Positions 5,968 to 6,410 of a stretch of DNA of 6,410 nt are shown in pieces. Source of the DNA: DATHBP01 sp035296085 (GTDB lineage: Bacteria > Actinomycetota > Actinomycetes > Propionibacteriales > Nocardioidaceae); contig DATHBP010000150.1 in assembly GCA_035296085.1 (NCBI GenBank), positions 1-6,410 on the forward strand. Direction: 5' to 3'. The notes under the pieces are model-generated. The model saw nothing but the letters and a program-made list of their open reading frames with translations. It searched no databases and was not told where the DNA came from. Each line of letters opens with the position of its first letter. Position 1 is the stretch's first letter. Made by a program: the position numbers and the translations under genes.

Positions 5968-6410
5968 GCGAGCTCCCGCACGTGCAGGATGTGGGCAGGC
6001 TCGACGGCTGGATCGAGCCGGATGTAGTTGCGCTGCTGCCAGCGCCAGTCGGCACCGGTGATCTCGTCGTGCACGGCGAACGATCCCGAGTCGGCGACGC
6101 CGAGGGCCGCCAGGTCGAGCTCCACGACCGTCTCGCGCACCGAGTGGGGGTCGAGGTTGACCACGACGAGGACGACGTCCTGCCCGCCGTCTGGGAGCCG
6201 TTCCCGCTTGGAGTACGCGAGCACCGCCGGGTCGGGGACGTGGTGAAGGGCGAGGTTGCGGAGCCGGCGCAGCGCCGGGTGCGCAGCCCGGATCGCGTTG
6301 AGCCGGCGCAGGTACGGCGCGAGTGAGCGCCCCTCGCGTTCGGCGCCGACCCAGTCGCGAGGCCGGTAGGCGTACTTCTCGGAGTCGAGGTACTCCTCGC
6401 TGCCGGGTCG
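5964..6410 (-). CDS. glgE: Maltosyltransferase GlgE (EC 2.4.99.16), C-terminal part
   Basis: GlgE moves the maltosyl group of maltose 1-phosphate onto the non-reducing end of alpha-1,4-glucan, releasing phosphate. Only the last 148 residues are present; the frame runs off the right edge. The fragment begins with PGSEEYLDSEKYAYRPRDW (2-20), a highly conserved segment at the end of the GlgE barrel, followed by LNAIRAAHPALRRL (37-50) and the C-terminal beta domain (LAYSKRER 64-71, VVLVVVNLDPHSVRETVVEL 79-98, ending NYIRLDPAVEPAHILHVREL). This places it in GH13 subfamily 3. The catalytic Asp and Glu lie upstream, outside the window, so activity cannot be judged. The coding sequence must extend further because the frame stays open to 6410 with no plausible start; the codon at 6222-6224 is an internal valine GTG. 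Its TGA overlaps the treS ATG by four bases, making it the promoter-proximal gene among those visible. Confidence 0.95.
   Translation of the reverse strand, partial: RPGSEEYLDSEKYAYRPRDWVGAEREGRSLAPYLRRLNAIRAAHPALRRLRNLALHHVPDPAVLAYSKRERLPDGGQDVVLVVVNLDPHSVRETVVELDLAALGVADSGSFAVHDEITGADWRWQQRNYIRLDPAVEPAHILHVRELA
5973..5977 (-). promoter_or_regulatory. Ribosome binding site of treS
   Basis: On the minus strand GGGAG lies five bases before the treS ATG, within the last codons of glgE. It supports the ATG at 5967 as the start. Confidence 0.6.

Larger units (their letters stand above)
981..6410 (-). other. GlgE-pathway operon glgE-treS-mak-glgB
   Basis: Four same-strand genes are joined by four-base overlaps at 5964-5967 (ATGA), 4282-4285 (GTGA) and 2882-2885 (ATGA), leaving no room for internal promoters between coding regions. 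The order glgE, treS, mak, glgB contains every enzyme needed to turn trehalose into branched glucan. The promoter lies upstream of glgE, outside the window. Co-transcription and translational coupling are inferred from spacing. Confidence 0.9.

Overview
The window is G+C-rich (about two-thirds G+C by eye) with GTG starts as well as ATG. The gene content and order point to a high-GC actinobacterium (Actinomycetota); genus cannot be fixed from the sequence alone. Its core is the GlgE alpha-glucan pathway, laid out on the minus strand in the order glgE (3' part only) - treS - mak - glgB and occupying positions 981-6410.

Layout, left to right: (1) 1-126, plus strand: the last 41 codons of a gene resembling the C-terminus of actinobacterial YbbN-like thioredoxin/TPR proteins. 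(2) 127-287: a short intergenic space between convergent genes, holding a 19-base direct repeat and an inverted near-copy that can form a long stem-loop. (3) 288-899, minus strand: a LysE/RhtB-type membrane exporter. (4) 900-980: an 81-base gap with a two-tier hairpin just after the glgB stop, a candidate terminator. (5) 981-2885 glgB, 2882-4285 mak, 4282-5967 treS and 5964-6410 glgE (incomplete at the window edge), all minus strand, each joined to the next by a four-base start/stop overlap (ATGA, GTGA, ATGA).

How the genes work together: TreS interconverts trehalose and maltose. Mak phosphorylates maltose with ATP to maltose 1-phosphate. GlgE transfers maltosyl units from maltose 1-phosphate onto the non-reducing end of a linear alpha-1,4-glucan. 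GlgB adds alpha-1,6 branches. Together they convert trehalose into branched, glycogen-like glucan without nucleotide sugars. The pathway is well described in mycobacteria and streptomycetes, and all catalytic residues that fall inside the window are intact. I see no mobile element, CRISPR array, tRNA or rRNA, and no sign of an undescribed multi-gene system. The least explained parts are the repeat/stem-loop at 168-259 and the exporter placed directly downstream of the glucan operon.
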